Shown: positions 47,001-61,458, numbered from the stretch's first letter. The stretch: DNA of 64,000 bases from Chrysoperla carnea (GCF_905475395.1 NC_058338.1:13902935-13966934); one strand, 5' to 3'. The notes: generated from the letters alone by a model not told the origin. Program-made: numbers and translations.

Positions 47001-48690
47001 CTGAAGTGATCTTTTTTAATATAAAATTAATATATTTGCACATAATTGAAGTAATGTGAATAAATCTTTCACTATTTTACAATATATAAGAGGATGGCCT
47101 AATTTTTATCGATATAATTTTCATAAGGTGTGTTCTTCTTGTAAAAAGCTCATACTAAAGGAAGATCTTCCATTGAGACAATATAGAATGCTAAAAGCTA
47201 GCAATAGATTGAGATGTCCTACTCCGAGTGTTCCAATAAGTGTATAATCATGACGGAAGACTACGTGGAAAGGCCCAAGTTTAGCGTCGCCTCATAGTTG
47301 TTTTTGTTGAGAATTAAGCTGTTGGTTTACTCGTAAAATGTTAAAGATACATATATCATTATATTTGATTTAGATATAGAGAAGCAGATGCAGCTAAAAT
47401 GGGATTATGAGCAATATATATTAAATAAGTTTACACTATGTTAAACCAGCTTCATTTTTCGATATCTCAATAAATTCGCAAAAAGAACATACCAAATAAG
47501 ACAGTAAAAATTTAAATCCAGACGATTTATTCCAAGCGGAATTATTTCGATAACGTATTTTTAATAAACAGAAGACAATCGATAGAAACTAGACCATTTG
47601 TATTTACTATATTAGATTTTAAAAAAGGTTAAAAATTAAAATTTCCTAATTCTAAGGAATTACATCATAATAAATAAAATAATTCTGTATAATAAAAAAA
47701 ATTTGTTAAATTATTTGAATAAAATAAATATTCAATTTTTATGAAGCATTTAAAAAAATTGTACAACCAAATGATGCAATGCATTCTCTTGTTCGTACAT
47801 ACAAATTTTTTTATCCCGGAGTTTTGTTGATACAGGCATACGTTATGCGTGTAATTTTAATGACTGCCGTTTTGTAGGTATTTTAGGTAGTACTCAGATC
47901 AAGTACTACACATTTTTAGAACCTACGAGACGCTCCCATCCAATTGTTACCTCGTGTAGTTTGAGGTCTGCCTGCGAAACTATAAATGAAAACTTATGTT
48001 AGTTAATATTTTTGTTTTCGGTCTTCAGAGTAAAGATCGATCTTCTGTTACTTAAGCATGCAATTTTTATCCATTTTTCTGTACGCTTTTAGATATAGAG
48101 AATGGAATTAAGCAAGAGAAACACGAGTGTTGTTAAAGTTATCGATGATCAAAGCTCGAAAATTAAGAACATCTTCTCCGGTAAATGTACATTCCATTCC
48201 CTAGCAAAATTCATCCATTTCCAGTTAGTATAGGTACTTATTTATTCCCATTACCTTTGGTTAAATTATTAGAGAAAGAGAGAATGGAAACTACGAAGAA
48301 TTAGTATTAAATTCTTCCGCAATGGAATAAAGAATCCAGAATAAAACCGTTTATAGGAACGAGGTCTTTGCCATATAAACAGTATAAAAAAACGTTATAC
48401 ATAACAAAAATCCTTTGGACTGGATTATAAATTAATAGAAGAATATTCAATTAAAATATTGAATTTAAGTTCGAAAGTAAATTCAACAGATTATTTCATT
48501 TACAAAAAGCTGATCTCGTACTGAGACAACTCTGAATTATAAAATAAACCTTATTGATAATTTATCCCTGAGATAAATTTTATAGTATTCACGGTTTCAT
48601 ACCTAATTATGAATAAGACTCTGACATCATAACTTTATTTAAATATTTCAAAAAATAGTAAATTATAATTAATACACTATTTAAAAAGTA
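44030..48690. other. Long intergenic or 3' region of the RNA-binding gene
   Basis: No convincing exon, RNA gene or repeat was recognised. It probably hides the last exon and 3' UTR of the minus-strand RNA-binding protein gene, whose last visible exon ends at 48,702 in phase 2. Confidence 0.35.
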
Positions 48691-48701
48691 CCAAATCTTA
48701 C

Positions 48702-51700
48702 CGTGAATCCATGTTATTTGTGTTGTTTCCACCGATACCACCTCCGGTTCCTCCTCGTGAGCCCCATGAATCGTTATTACCTCCACTACCGCCAATTCCT
48801 CCCGATCCACTGCTACGTAATGGTCTAAATGAAAAATTAGTTAATTCAATATTTTTTTCTAAAATTTACTCAATAAGTTTTAATTTTGTTATCATTGGCG
48901 GAGATAAAATAAACACTGCTGATAAAACGAAAATTGTTTTTTATTTAATACAAATTTCCGATACTTGTTTTTTGTGTATTTATTTTCCATGGGCTTGGAT
49001 TGATTCTAGAGTAGAAAGGATAATTATAATTCCCTCGATTAAAATCTCAAGGATCCGTAGATAGGCATGGTTTAGACGGTGTTAAGGTATTTTAACTCCC
49101 GACAATGCTAGCAAATATAATATCGCAAAGTAGATACAGAATCGGTATGTTTATTTTCGTGTGTTAGTATTTTAGTAAATCAATAAAAAAATTAACTTAC
49201 GCTATATCATTGCGATTTGAATTCAATGATGATCCAATGGATGAAGTATTATAGGATGTACTATTTAAATTTCCACCTGTGCCTCCCAATCTTGGAGGTG
49301 ATTTATCACGTCTGTTAAACAATGGTGGGGTGGGCGCTCTACGTTGTTCCATTAAACTGCCAGTGTTATTTAATCCTCCACCTAAATTTCCAGTTCCTCG
49401 TCCAGTATTTAATGACACTGGTGCTGAATTGCCTGTACTCCATCGATCACCACCTCCTGTGCCTCCCGTGGGTCGACTACCTAACAATGGTGCTGGATCA
49501 TTATTCGCACGATTATTACCTCCAAAACCGGTTCCACCACTTCCATATCCGGTTCCACTACTTCCATAACCGGTTCCACTATTATTTCCAAAACCGGTTC
49601 CACCACTTCCATAGCCAGTTCCACTACTTCCATAACCAGTTCCACTATTTCCATAACCGGCACCACCACTTCCACGGTTATCATATTGATCGTTAGTTTG
49701 TTGTGATCCACGTTGTGGGACGACATCATCAAATTTATTACCGTAATCGTCAAATCGTCGATCATTTGATGGTTGAGAACCACGATTATTATACGATTGA
49801 TTTTGTTGTGTTTGTTGCTGTGGTCTACGATCGTCCATAAAGTTATTGTTGGGTCTTCGATCATCCATAAGCGATGTCATTCGTCGATCATTGTCTATAC
49901 CACCACCGCCTCCAATATTACCGCCACCACCCCCACGACGATCATCCATTAATGATTGTTGTTGGGGTCGATTGTTAGGCACGTCATTAAAATTGTCACG
50001 ATTACCATTGAAATTTGATTGCTGACGGTCCATCATATTATTGGGACCACCACGGTTATCTGCAAATAAAATGAAAATAGAATAAAAAATGTACCTTTTT
50101 TACCTTTTATTTTTAAAATCTCAGTTTTCTAATACATCATTGATACTAGATGAAAATGTTCTATTCGTAACTCCAAAATACTGAGCAGACATTTAAATAT
50201 GAAATGAAGAGGAGGGTATAAATAATATCTTAGAACATATAATTAAATGATATATGATAAAAATCTCTACAAATTGACTTACGAATTATCTGGTTGTGAA
50301 TGATATAAAATAGATTATTTGTTGTATGATTTTTTGTTTGTTTACACCTTGGAGATAAATGTTTATACCCTCTTCACCACCATTAAAGTGCCACATAAAG
50401 AGCCTGATACATCTAAAAGCCACCCAGGCATACTCATTTTCAAATATTTCGCATTTTACAAAAAAACGTACAAGATTTCACAATTTTAGTTCACACACAA
50501 CAATGATATATATACCAACTTTTTAATGACAAAAACAAAGTCCTTTTAGTTTTAAATCTAACAGGTTTCGTAATCCGTTTTCGATCGATTATAATTAAAT
50601 TGATTTCTCTCAGATTATTCAACACTGATTGAATAATCTGGATTTTGATTTTTTTTTGTACCCGTGATAAAAGTAGCTATTTCTATCAAAAGGACCATGC
50701 TGATCACGAAAATGTCAAGCAAATTTTTTTAACACATCACGTTTTTGAGTTACGATGTCAAAACTATTTTCAAAATACCATTGATTGTATATGTTATGTA
50801 CTATGATAGATACTTAACGAGTGAAGATTTTTGACCTCCTAAAATTGTTCTATGGCCTGATTTTTCGATGAAAGCTTTATTCTGAATATGAAAACTTATT
50901 TTGAGTTCGATATGTTAAAGCAAGAGTGAGTTACAAGAATGAGTTGAAAATTTCGATTACTAGGCACCCTCACTTATGTTGTACGGTGGGCATTCAAAGA
51001 GGAATGGTTTGGTGGGTATTCAAGGAGGAACGGAGAGGCGAGTAATGGTTTGTTTTTCTTTAGTTTTAAGTGATCTAAAACGTAGTTGAAGTTATCTGTT
51101 TACACCTTTGCTAAAGACATTATTATGATAGTAAATGGCATTATTTTTAGTATACTGCCTAACAAGATTTCCTAATCAACCTAATAACCAAAAGTAACCC
51201 AAACCGATGCCAACACTGGAACGCAATAATGTCGTTGAATCACGTTCTTTCACTATGTCAGGGATACCAGCATCAAAGAAACAAAAATGGATTATCCTCG
51301 GAAGCCAAGGATATCCTCAATGATCCCAGATATTTCCCGAGCCTCTTCAAGTTTATTAAGGACAATGACTTAATTATATGAACACATTTTGTATTAATAA
51401 TAACAACACATGTAAATAATGTATAATCTCTGCGGTCGCTAATGACCTAGACGTTAAAAGCGACCTTAAATAAAATAAATAAATAAATAAAGATTTGCTA
51501 TCAAACTAAGTCGCGTACTGACATTAATAAACGGCCAGGAAGTACAGTACAATCTCTATTGACTGTCTAATACACTATCTAATGTATTATATAATGACTA
51601 TCTAATACAATGTCTAATTTATCATGATTACTGATTGAAAACTACCTTAAACAATTTTATATTTGCCTGCCATTCTCTAATGATCCTTTTGATAGAGCAA

Positions 51701-54700
51701 ATAATTTTACATATTTTCTCAGATTTGAATATAAGAACAGTTTTTATTATGATACAAATGGCGTAAAACACCAAATGGCCCCTCTTTTTGTTTTCTGGTC
51801 CAAGATATTCAAGAACTCGAAATCACTTTTAAAGTATATAGCAGGCTACTATTAAATTTGCAGCTCACTACGCCTTTTCGAGTTAGTGTTTTAACGGACA
51901 GTCAGACGAATGATTTGTGAAAATGTATTCTGTGATTTTATGAACATATGTAATGTTTTTGAACATTTTTAAGCGTTATTTAGGCTGAATTTATTATAAT
52001 TCTCGTTTACTACTTGTGGGGTATAAAAGTATTTAATCTGTCTTATTATTCGCGATAATAACAAAATAGAATCTTAACACCTAGCCATGAATTTTCTCTG
52101 TTTCCTTCTTGAGACGGAGCGTCTCCAGGAAGATTGCTTTAATAATATTCCAATTATAATTGAAAGATTACTTCTAAGAAAATAATTTAAAAGAGATTTT
52201 TACAGATTTCACCCAATTATTAAAACTATAGGTATAGGTTGTTCGTAATACTGCATATCAATTTTAAGGCTTATCATTTGCAATTATAGTTGTAAACATT
52301 AATCTCAAACGTTCATTAATCTTATTCGACACTAAAATTCTTAGATTTCTCAAATGAAATATTTTCACTTTTATGTATGAATTTGACTCTAGTTTCGACT
52401 TTCTGTTATAGCATATTTCTATTTTATTAAATACAGTGGGAATGTCTAATCTAATATCGATTGATATATAAGGATTTCATATTATTTTATCTACGATACT
52501 TAATTTGTGAAATTTTGGTAGTTATTAGACAGAATTCTATATAGATTTAGCATGCTATTCAAGAAGAAATCATTCAAAAGAAAAATTGAATGTTAATTAT
52601 AATTATTTCAAACATTTCAAAACAGTTGGAAATTTTGGAGACTGTTGTCGTGTTCAATGGATTTCTCGTTCTTTCAAGTATCGGATAGTTATCTGCTATA
52701 CAAATATTCTTTAAAGAAAAAGTTGTTAAGACACGATCGTGGCAACAGACCCTAAAATTTCTCCCAGTTTTTAAATGATGGCTGTCAAATATAACACCTG
52801 GCCCAAAAAATATGAAACTTAGGTAAGCAATTTTTTTTAACGAACTTTTTATAAATTTCTACACGAACGCTTTTTAAGGTATTTTCAAACTATCTCAGCT
52901 GATCGGATACCCGCCCATACATTAGTAAATATATGCGCGGCATTGAAAACTGATTCAACTATAAAAAACCATCCGATTAGCGCTAACTTATCATTTATTA
53001 AAGGAAAATAAACTCTTTGCGTTATGTTAAGTTGGTTTTTGTCCTTTTTTGAAAGTGAAATTTACAATTTTACTAGTTCATATATAATTTGACGGAAATT
53101 ACAATATTACGGACATATACCTACATAACTAATATTTAATTTCAAACATATTTTCGCATATTTAATCAAAACACTTAACAACCACATGGTCATTCTCCTA
53201 AAGTTTTATTTCATTTCACCATGTTCATGGAGATCCACGTTGTTTTTCTCTAACTTACGAAACGATTTTCAAAAATCACCTGATTTCTGGAGGATTCATT
53301 TACCTAATGTTGTGAGTAAATAGTTTGAAAATACCTTAAAACCAGTTCTCTATAACAGAATGCATTAATTTTATACAATTCTGCTAACAAATCTACTGTT
53401 GAATTTTCTGAAACATAATTAAATTATATAAAATTCTTATCATTCTTAAAAATGTCCTGTTTGTGACTTAAAATATATGCCAAAATTAATGACGGTCAGT
53501 AAAATTTGTCCATGCCGAGATTGAAAGATCCGCAAGTTTTTATATGGAAAATGTTTTAAGCAGTGTCGACTTTATTACAGCTAAAGTTCTCGAGAAAATT
53601 CGACAATTTTTTAAAAATACAACTTTCACGAGAGACTTCAACTACATTTAAAGCCTGCCAGCACTGTGAAGTCAATTTTTATAATGTGTGGAGAAAATAT
53701 TGTACTACTTCTTCTGAGTTTCCATATGCAGTAATAAATAAGAATATCCATTTTTAATATCACATAGAAAAGAACGAAAATTAATTTCGTGAAAACTTGT
53801 TTTCAGAATAATTTAAAAAATACGCCCATTTTCCAAATAAAAATTCTATTTTTAGTAATTATATAATTTCAATTGAATCTGTTTTACATTGTCAAATATT
53901 ATTCGTCTTTGTCTGAAAAGAAAGAGTAACGTCCGTTTCTTAAGCTAATTTTTTTTCTTAACTATTGCACGCAAGCCGTTTAGAATATACTAAGTAGATT
54001 ATACGTTTCGCCAATAGTCAAGTGATTAGAATTTTGTTAAAAATAAAAATCTGGAACTATTAAACTATTTTTCAAAAAAATTTTGATCAAATGTACACAC
54101 CTACCGCATTAGACGACAGATAGCCAACGGAGAAATTGAAGACAGTCAATTGGACTATCTGTCGAAGTTTGTGGTACGACAACTTAGCATGTCGCATACA
54201 TCATAGCCGCCAGTAGACTTATTCCTTTCATATACTTACAATTAGTATGTGATGAATCTCAATCGGAGGTCTTATATTGATGCATTAGAGATGTGAGACT
54301 TGTTAAGAAAAGTAGCGCATCGATAAACTGAGACAACACACCCTCGTGGTGGGTCTCAATCGGTGATCTTATATTGATGTGTTAAAGATGTGAAACTGTT
54401 AAGAGAATAATATCGGAGATCTGATATGATCCACCCGAAATTGTTGTTTTTGTTTCAAGGGTGGTTTCATATAAAAATTAAATATTGATACCGCCCCGCT
54501 TAATTTATAATAAAACGATTAAGAAATAAAGGTTCAAACGTATAACTTGTACTTTTACCGTAAGTTAATAATGATCGTTAAAAATTGGTTTAACGATGAT
54601 ATTCCGTGAAACAAAGAACAATTTTCATGTAACGACTCATGTAATGATTATTTTATATAAAAATCATAGAGGGTTTCCGAAAAGTATTTAGTATAATACT

Positions 54701-57700
54701 TGAGACGTCTTAAATACGGCAACTACGAAATTCAATTTCATATCCGAATGTGAAATGAACAAAAACTTAACTCCATGTCTTTACTTGCAACGACTTTCCG
54801 CAGATAGAGCGGTAGATAATAAGAAACACGATACAAAAATACGAACGATCCGAATCCATAGACATGTCTAGATATCGCGATACAAATTATTTTAAATGAA
54901 AGATAATCCGCGAAGTTTGATTATGTTCTCAAAGTTGGATATAAAACGCGATATTGTTTAAACACACAGCTGATCTAAAATAATAAAAATGAATTTTTAT
55001 AATTAATAAACATTTATTTCTGTAAATAAAGCATCTACATTGGTCAAGTGGAAAAATACTTCCTTGGCATCTAAAATTTCTTTTCTTATTCAAAAACAAA
55101 GAAAAAAATTTTAATGAATGAAAAACAGAGACAATTAAATAAAATAAAAATGTATTTTTTTCTAGAAAATAAAGAAAATATTTTTTATTTTTTAAGTTTG
55201 ATAAAAATGAAAAAAAAAACATATACAAAGTTTAATGATTCGATTAGTACATATATTCATACATTTTCAATAATGATTTTCGTTTAAAATAGCAAATAGC
55301 CATTATAAAAACAATGAATTTCTTAACCCGCAGCCCATAACGAATCATTAAATAAAACGTTAAGTAAAAGTTTCAGTGTGAAAATATTGAAACATGTCGC
55401 TAAATTTAACATTTGTTTAAAACATTCAATATTGATCACATTTCACCCCTTGTAACAACGTCTACTTTTGAATAATTAAATAGGGGGGTTAAAAATATAT
55501 GAATTTATGTACTATAACGAATTCTAATTGTACAGTTATATAAAGATTTTTTTTTAGTACAGTATCGAATAAAAATAAAAGACTACTTTAAAATTAATTT
55601 CAAAAATTTGTATCAAATAATGAATACATTTTTTTAAATTATTTTTAAAGTTTTCTAATAATTTTATTCTTAAAACATGATTACTTTAAAACCAGGGATA
55701 TTATGAAATTACGTTGCCCGTACTATAGGAGATAGTGAAAGAATTTTCGGATACGATTCAAAACAATTTTATATAGCGGATTTATAAAACGAACATAAGA
55801 TTTGAGAAGGTCTCGTCGCTTTCATTTGCTTTTGTAGATTTTTCGTTCATTCTTCACGTTACCAGTCTCATCCAATGTTGCAGCTTGCTTAAAATATCCA
55901 TACCGAATAAGTATTCGAAAATCGAATCCGTTTAATAACCCGTACCCGCGTAACCGAAACCGACTTAAGATAGTCATATTTAAAACGACATAAAGTTTAG
56001 TGATGATTCATGAGGTATCCAGAAAGTGAAGCGCTCCCTGATTTTGTGAACCATTTTTGTGTGATATGTGGCAGGTATCAAAAAGAACGTATTATGCTGT
56101 AAAGTAGTTTTACTTGTAGAATAGAATCGTGCATAAGTTGATTACCAGGTCCTCCATTTTTACCTAAGTTTATAAAAAACCATCCTGCTTAAAGTTGTGC
56201 CAGAATGGTATCGTCCCATGAAAGGAGAATTCAATCAGTTCCTTGTGGACAGAAGGTCTCACACATCAGAAAATTCCCCTCTCTCAGTCTTCGACTTACA
56301 AATCAACTGAAAGATTACAAATAGTCTGAAATTTGTAACCGAAGTAAAACAAAGATAAACCGTAAAAAAAATTTTGGAATCAAAAAAGTTTTTGACCCGA
56401 AATTTCTTTTTTGGTTTGATGAGCTCCATCCATCGATTGCTAATGGAGTTAAGTTTCTAAATGAAATCAAAGAGAATAAAGGATTTTTGAAATATATAAG
56501 CAATACATTCATTTTTAGATAAAGTTTATTGAATAATAATGTCCAAAGAAACATTTCTGGAATTTACCCATCCCTATCTCCGACATTATCAATATGAGAA
56601 ATCTGGAAAAAATTGAGTATATGTGAAAATTGTCCAAATATGAAGTATTTGGAGCATGACAAAGTTTGTAAACACGAACGATGTAATTAGATACCTCACA
56701 AAGAAAACGAATACGATTTCACATTTTCGAAAAATTTCTCATTTGAATATTTCAGGTACACAAATTAATTGAAAAGACTTCAAAATTGAAATGTCGGAAA
56801 CAATATTACACGAATTTGTTTTACATTATTTTGAGCAAATAATAAATTACAAAAAAACATTTTCTAACTTAATATAAATTAGATACCTTCTAGGTATGCC
56901 ACATACTGTTATTTGGAGGTACAAACTATCTGCGAGTCTTAGATAAATAAATTAAATTACAACTAAAGTCTCCTTTAAACAGACAAGACATTTTTATTAA
57001 AAGGTTTCACGTTAATTTGTTACGAAATTCTATTTTGAAAACGAACATAAATTAATTAATAGTACTTTTACATCTATTTAGTATTCCTCCTATATTGCCA
57101 TGTTAAGCTTCAAATTTTTTTGTAACCCTTCTACAATAAGTCGCAAATCACTTACTGATGTTTGTTTTAGCATTCCACAGTCATTAAAGACAGCTTACTT
57201 GGCAGATGCGATATTACCTAAGGTGTGAATATTTTTTATCCAGAGTATACATTTATTAGCTGACATTTCCAAATAAAATTATTGTTGCTCCTCAAAAAGT
57301 GTCGTAATCATTTATACGACTTACTGTATAGCGGTTTTTAAAGTATATTCTCGTTTTGAATTACTTCAATTACAATTACTTTTCACGGCAATTTACTTTT
57401 ATCATTAATGTAATTTGAGAACTTAACGTCAAGCAGTATAGGGAGTTTGAATTGCCGTATTTATTTAAACTGTTTCGATTTTGAGATTCCGTAACTATTT
57501 ACAATATTTCTAAAATTTTGTCTAATCATTTTTTTAAAACTATATATAATAAATAAAATTCTCAAAATTTATTGCACAAACAAGATAGATGTAAAAGTAC
57601 TTCGTAAACAGACAAAAGAAGTTAAATTTAAGTCACAGAATAAAAATACAATAAAATATTATAAAGCCGATAAATCCCATTATACGTTTTCTAACATATT

Positions 57701-60140
57701 TCGCGAGAGCTCCGTAGCTCAAACGTCTTTCTCTGATATATAAAACTCCAATTTTTTTTATGATTTCTAAATAGAATATTGCGAAAATGTGCGTAAAATG
57801 TATATGTTGTTATTCTTCCTTTATTCAGAATAGGATTGTAATCTTTGTGATACGGAGCCCTCTTTACATCAATCGTATTCCCATTTGGCTGTTTATGCTA
57901 TGGTAGAGATGCGTATAATGTGGATGCATGTTATTGGAATAAAGGTCATAGAAACCCCATACTTAATTTTATAAATAGATTTACATTAAAACTTACCTAA
58001 AAACCCACCATTGTTCATATTATTCCCCATTCCCATGTCATTGTATCGTCCATACATGTCATTGCCGCCGGGACCTCCACGTCCACCATAATCTCCTCTT
58101 GAATCATACATACCACGATTATTAAAATTATCATTCCACATTCCACCATTGCCATAACCACCACCCATTCCAAAACCGCCACCCATTCGGCGATCGAAGT
58201 AATCGTTTTGGAATCGATCATTGAACATTGGACCGCCCATGCCCATACCCATACCATTACCGAATCCACGATCGTTACCGAAACCTCGTCCATTGAAGTT
58301 TCTACCACCAAATCGATCATTTCTGCCGCCAAAACGATCCCGGCCACCAAATCGTCGATCGGGACGTCTTGGGCCACCTTTACCGCCTTTGTCACCTCGG
58401 CCGCCACCACCAAATCGTTTACCTATTGAAACATTTTTATTATTAGTCTGTTTACTAAGACTATTTTGCGCTGAGCTCATCAATTTGATTCGCTCTTACC
58501 TTTCATACCTCCGTTTGGTCGTTTTGCTCCTGGGCCACCTGGTTTCTTTGTACGTTGTCTCTTTTTACCCTTGCTTTTTTCGACTGTGATTTTTTCACCT
58601 TTGAACGTTGTACCTATTATTGATCAGAAAAACAAGTTTTTAGTACACAGCTTTAAAACTAAAGTTAGGGGACTGAATAGTAATATTTGTAGTTTAATTT
58701 TACAAAATCAAATCATTTTTTTTATTTTTTTTAAAGCATTATATTTAATTATAATACGTCAAAAAGTCAAGTAAAAGCAATTTTTGCACAGCGATAACTC
58801 GAAAATCAGTTTCTAAATGTAATAAAGTGTATGATGTTATGTTGCGTTAAATAAAAACGCGACACTATCTATGAATCAGATTACAAAATACATATTTTTG
58901 TTGTCTGTTGTTCCATCAAAATATATTCGATATATAAGTAGGGTCACATTTTTTTTGAACGAAATATACGTATTTGAAGACTTAATTTGTAGAGAAATGA
59001 AGCTTTCTAATACAATAAGTGTGGAATTTGGACAAAAATCTAATAATAATCTAATACATCTAATAAAAGCTGCAGAGAAACAAGCCTTGAGGTAACTATA
59101 AGAGTTTATCATTCTTCCAATACTCGGCACAAATCAGTGGGGAGTTGATAATAAAAATTACAGTAGGCTAACAAAAGAGTTGTGGATTATTCTGATTTGA
59201 TTTATAATTTGTTTAAAACTTAACAAATAATTTAATTTAAAAGAAAATTTTGTAATGAAGAGTGGTGAGCCGATATTTTTAACAGATTGTCTAAATTGTC
59301 CAATATATCAAAGAAAATAATCAGTTAGTTACTTTCGATTGGTTAGAACCTAAGTGGCCGAGCGGTCTAACGTCTCTTTGGACTTTGACCGTTTGTCTTC
59401 CTAGACTAAGGTTGCGGATTCGAATCAAGGCAGCGCCAGTATGAACAATTATAATAAATGGGATCGGTAGAATTGACCACATTGTCGTCGCTTGGATAAG
59501 AACAAAGTAATCGACTCCACCCACATCATAAATGTAATTCTAAATATGAATGTATTTAAATAATGATGTAGGTCGCCTCTGTTATAGGTGAATGTCAGAA
59601 AATTTTTTTATATAATAAAGGAAAATGCATTGAAAAAACCCCAAGCCTAACTGTTACTGAATCCGAATATGAAAAGTTTAGTTTTTTCAATTAAAATCCA
59701 TTTTCGTCAGTATCGACCCAATCAATACAAAATGTGATTTGGAGTATATCTTAATAATATTATCGGTCAAAACGAAAGGTTAATAATAATGAAAGTTTTA
59801 GGAACATTTTTCTTTTTCGATTCGTATTTACGTGCAATGTTCATAAATTTGAGAAATGATTTCAAGAAAATAAATTGTTATAAATGTTATGATGTGAATA
59901 ACTTTCTGCTTAGAATTTCATCATCAGTAAAGTTCGTCAAATACGATCGTTTTAGTTAAGCCACAATGTGGCATTAAAGGTAGTACTATCGACAATAGAC
60001 TTTGCATTCAGAATTTGAACCCTGGAGCAAGAAATTACTGAAGAAGGCATATCCTGGGGAGAAGTCAATTCCAAGGCACAGAATCGAGTTCGTTGGCGAG
60101 CATTTGTTGAGGCCCTACGCCCCCCTCGGGATCTTAGGAC

Positions 60141-60179
<39 letters not shown>

Positions 60180-61458
60180 AAGTTTCATTAAATTCTGAAT
60201 TCAAAGTCTATTACCGATAGTACTACCTTAATAAAAATTGTCCCACTTAATCTAAAAATTTCTGTATTTTTTAAAAGTTTGCGCTAGAAAATTATGTGAA
60301 ATTAGAAGAATTAAATTACGTTGAATTTTTATCTCATCTCATTAAATATCTCGGGGAAAAAAATAAGTAATCGGGAAACTGGAACAACATTTCATTAACA
60401 AAGTTTTATTACAAAGTAACGCATCAAACATGGCGGCTAGATGACAATTCAATTAGAATGATTCATCCTACAGTATTAAGATTTATCTCTCTTTAATAAT
60501 TATTGTAACAAAATAAAAAGCCATTATTTTATGATATTCCATTACAAATCATCTCAAAAAGGTTTAAAAAATAATGTCGACCAATAAATTTGTTTAAAGC
60601 CGCCATTGATGAAATTGTGAAAATTACTTTTCAAGTACGAACTGTATCATTTTAACACAAATTGTGTTATTTTGTTTAAAATAAGCATTTAAAATAATAC
60701 AAAACACAATTTCCGTACTTTAAATGTGTCATAAAAAGACATGGGCTTTCTTAAAATACTCCACAAATCATTTTCCGCCATTGATACAAATTTTAATATT
60801 TAGTGTAAACAAATAAAATTATGTAATAATAAGTAGGGAAAAATCGATGAACATAAATTAAGTTGTTAAATTTATAAATAAAATAGGAAAATTTAAGTTT
60901 AAAAACAAATAAGCAGTAATGATAGAAGAAAATGGGGTGCCAAGAAGTCAATGTACGCTAAACTAATAGCCGCCATTTTGTGTTTTAAATCTTTCTAGAT
61001 AAAATTATCAAAAAAATTGCTTGGAACCTACCTTGTAATGCTTCTATTGATTTGGTTAAAATTTCTTCACTCTCCAAATAAACGAAACCCCATCGTTTAA
61101 CAATATCACATTTTTTCACGTGTCCAAATGGTTCGAATAATTTTGTGAGTTCTTCTACCGGTGTATTTTCTGGTAAATTACCAACGAAGGCTTTATACTG
61201 TAAAAATAAAACAAATAATTTTAGAATTGGCACATGAGATTCAATAATTTACCGTATATAAAAACAAATACTTACAACTGGTCCATCATTTGCGTTGTTG
61301 TCTCCATTTTCATTATTTTCATTCTTATTTTCTCCTTCGGCTTGTGTGTTATTTTCATCTTTATTTTCTTCTTTTGATTCTGGTGCCGGTACAGGCGCTG
61401 GAACGGGTGCAGGTACCGGTGTTGGTTCAGTTGCTACAGGTTGTTCTGTGTTCGTCAT
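48702..61458 (-). CDS. Single-RRM, Gly/Arg/Asn-rich RNA-binding protein (6 exons found, 3' end missing)
   Basis: Minus-strand exons 61276-61458, 61032-61197, 58500-58613, 57997-58422, 49201-50059 and 48702-48824 join in frame with GT-AG borders (~624 residues so far). Layout: a disordered N-terminus (1-61) with PVPA repeats and an acidic Asn-rich part; one RRM (about 62-132) with RNP2 KAFVGNL and RNP1-like KRWGFVYL; a basic linker (KGKKRQRTKKPGGPG); a GGR/RFGG RGG-type region (155-297); then a long prion-like tail with MDDRR repeats and GTGYGSSGTGYGS repeats, and a Gly/Asn-rich end. The RRM resembles the RBM4/RBM14/lark style, but the rest does not identify an orthologue. The protein probably works in nuclear RNA processing or condensates (inference). 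Introns reach 7.9 kb. The last exon, needed in phase 2 after 48,702, was not found. Confidence 0.9.
50060..51170. other. Intron of the RNA-binding gene, unassigned part
   Basis: Contains a short hairpin at about 50,615-50,640 (cagattattcaa facing ttgaataatctg) and otherwise nothing recognised. Confidence 0.35.
51180..51491 (+). mobile_element. 3' end of a non-LTR retrotransposon
   Basis: A less AT-rich block that ends in gcgaccttaaataaaataaa plus a taaa-repeat tail. The tail of ataat plus ctctgcggtcgctaatgacc is a 3' UTR pattern often seen in insect LINEs. Upstream frames are broken. It lies in the large intron of the RNA-binding gene, antisense to it. Confidence 0.65.
51500..54240. other. 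Intron of the RNA-binding gene, nothing recognised
   Basis: AT-rich sequence with only chance-like open frames. Confidence 0.35.
54250..54425. repeat. Two-copy direct repeat (period 97)
   Basis: tctcaatcggaggtcttata at 54257 recurs as tctcaatcggtgatcttata at 54354, with about 70 bases of shared sequence each (attgatg, agatgtga, ttaagag). Confidence 0.6.
54430..57990. other. Intron of the RNA-binding gene, nothing recognised
   Basis: No exon, RNA gene or clear repeat was found. Confidence 0.35.
59345..59625 (+). mobile_element. tRNA-derived SINE
   Basis: The head resembles a class II (Leu/Ser-type) tRNA: A-box gtggccgagcggtctaac near 59353, and B-box ggattcgaatc near 59415. An unrelated body follows (atgggatcggtagaattgac, tgatgtaggtcgcctctgtt) and an AT-rich end. 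The acceptor stem is not conserved, so it is not a tRNA gene. It lies in an intron of the RNA-binding gene, antisense to it. Confidence 0.7.
59973..60232. mobile_element. Terminal-inverted-repeat element (260 bp) with LINE fragment inside
   Basis: The left end (59973-60015, attaaaggtagtactatcga onward) and the right end (60189-60232) are inverted repeats of about 44 bases with three or so mismatches. The interior (about 60018-60175) holds a 34-codon frame ending RVRWRAFVEALRPPRD-LRT-stop, typical of the C-terminus of an insect LINE open frame 2, then a TA microsatellite. Confidence 0.75.
60141..60176. repeat. (TA)n microsatellite
   Basis: About 17 TA units directly after the LINE frame stop. 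It could be the retrotransposon's own simple-sequence tail. Confidence 0.95.

Noticed and set aside
47056-47247. A 63-codon frame with paired cysteines as a zinc-binding peptide
   Set aside because: Only one CxxC pair, no second pair, no homologous pattern and no splice or poly(A) context.
49279-49864. Frames of 96-127 codons overlapping the Gly-rich exon in other phases
   Set aside because: The repeated GGT/GGA codons of the real exon open the alternative frames; only the main frame joins to neighbouring exons in phase.
59345-59440. A functional tRNA-Leu or tRNA-Ser gene
   Set aside because: A- and B-boxes are good but the acceptor stem does not pair and a SINE-like body follows.
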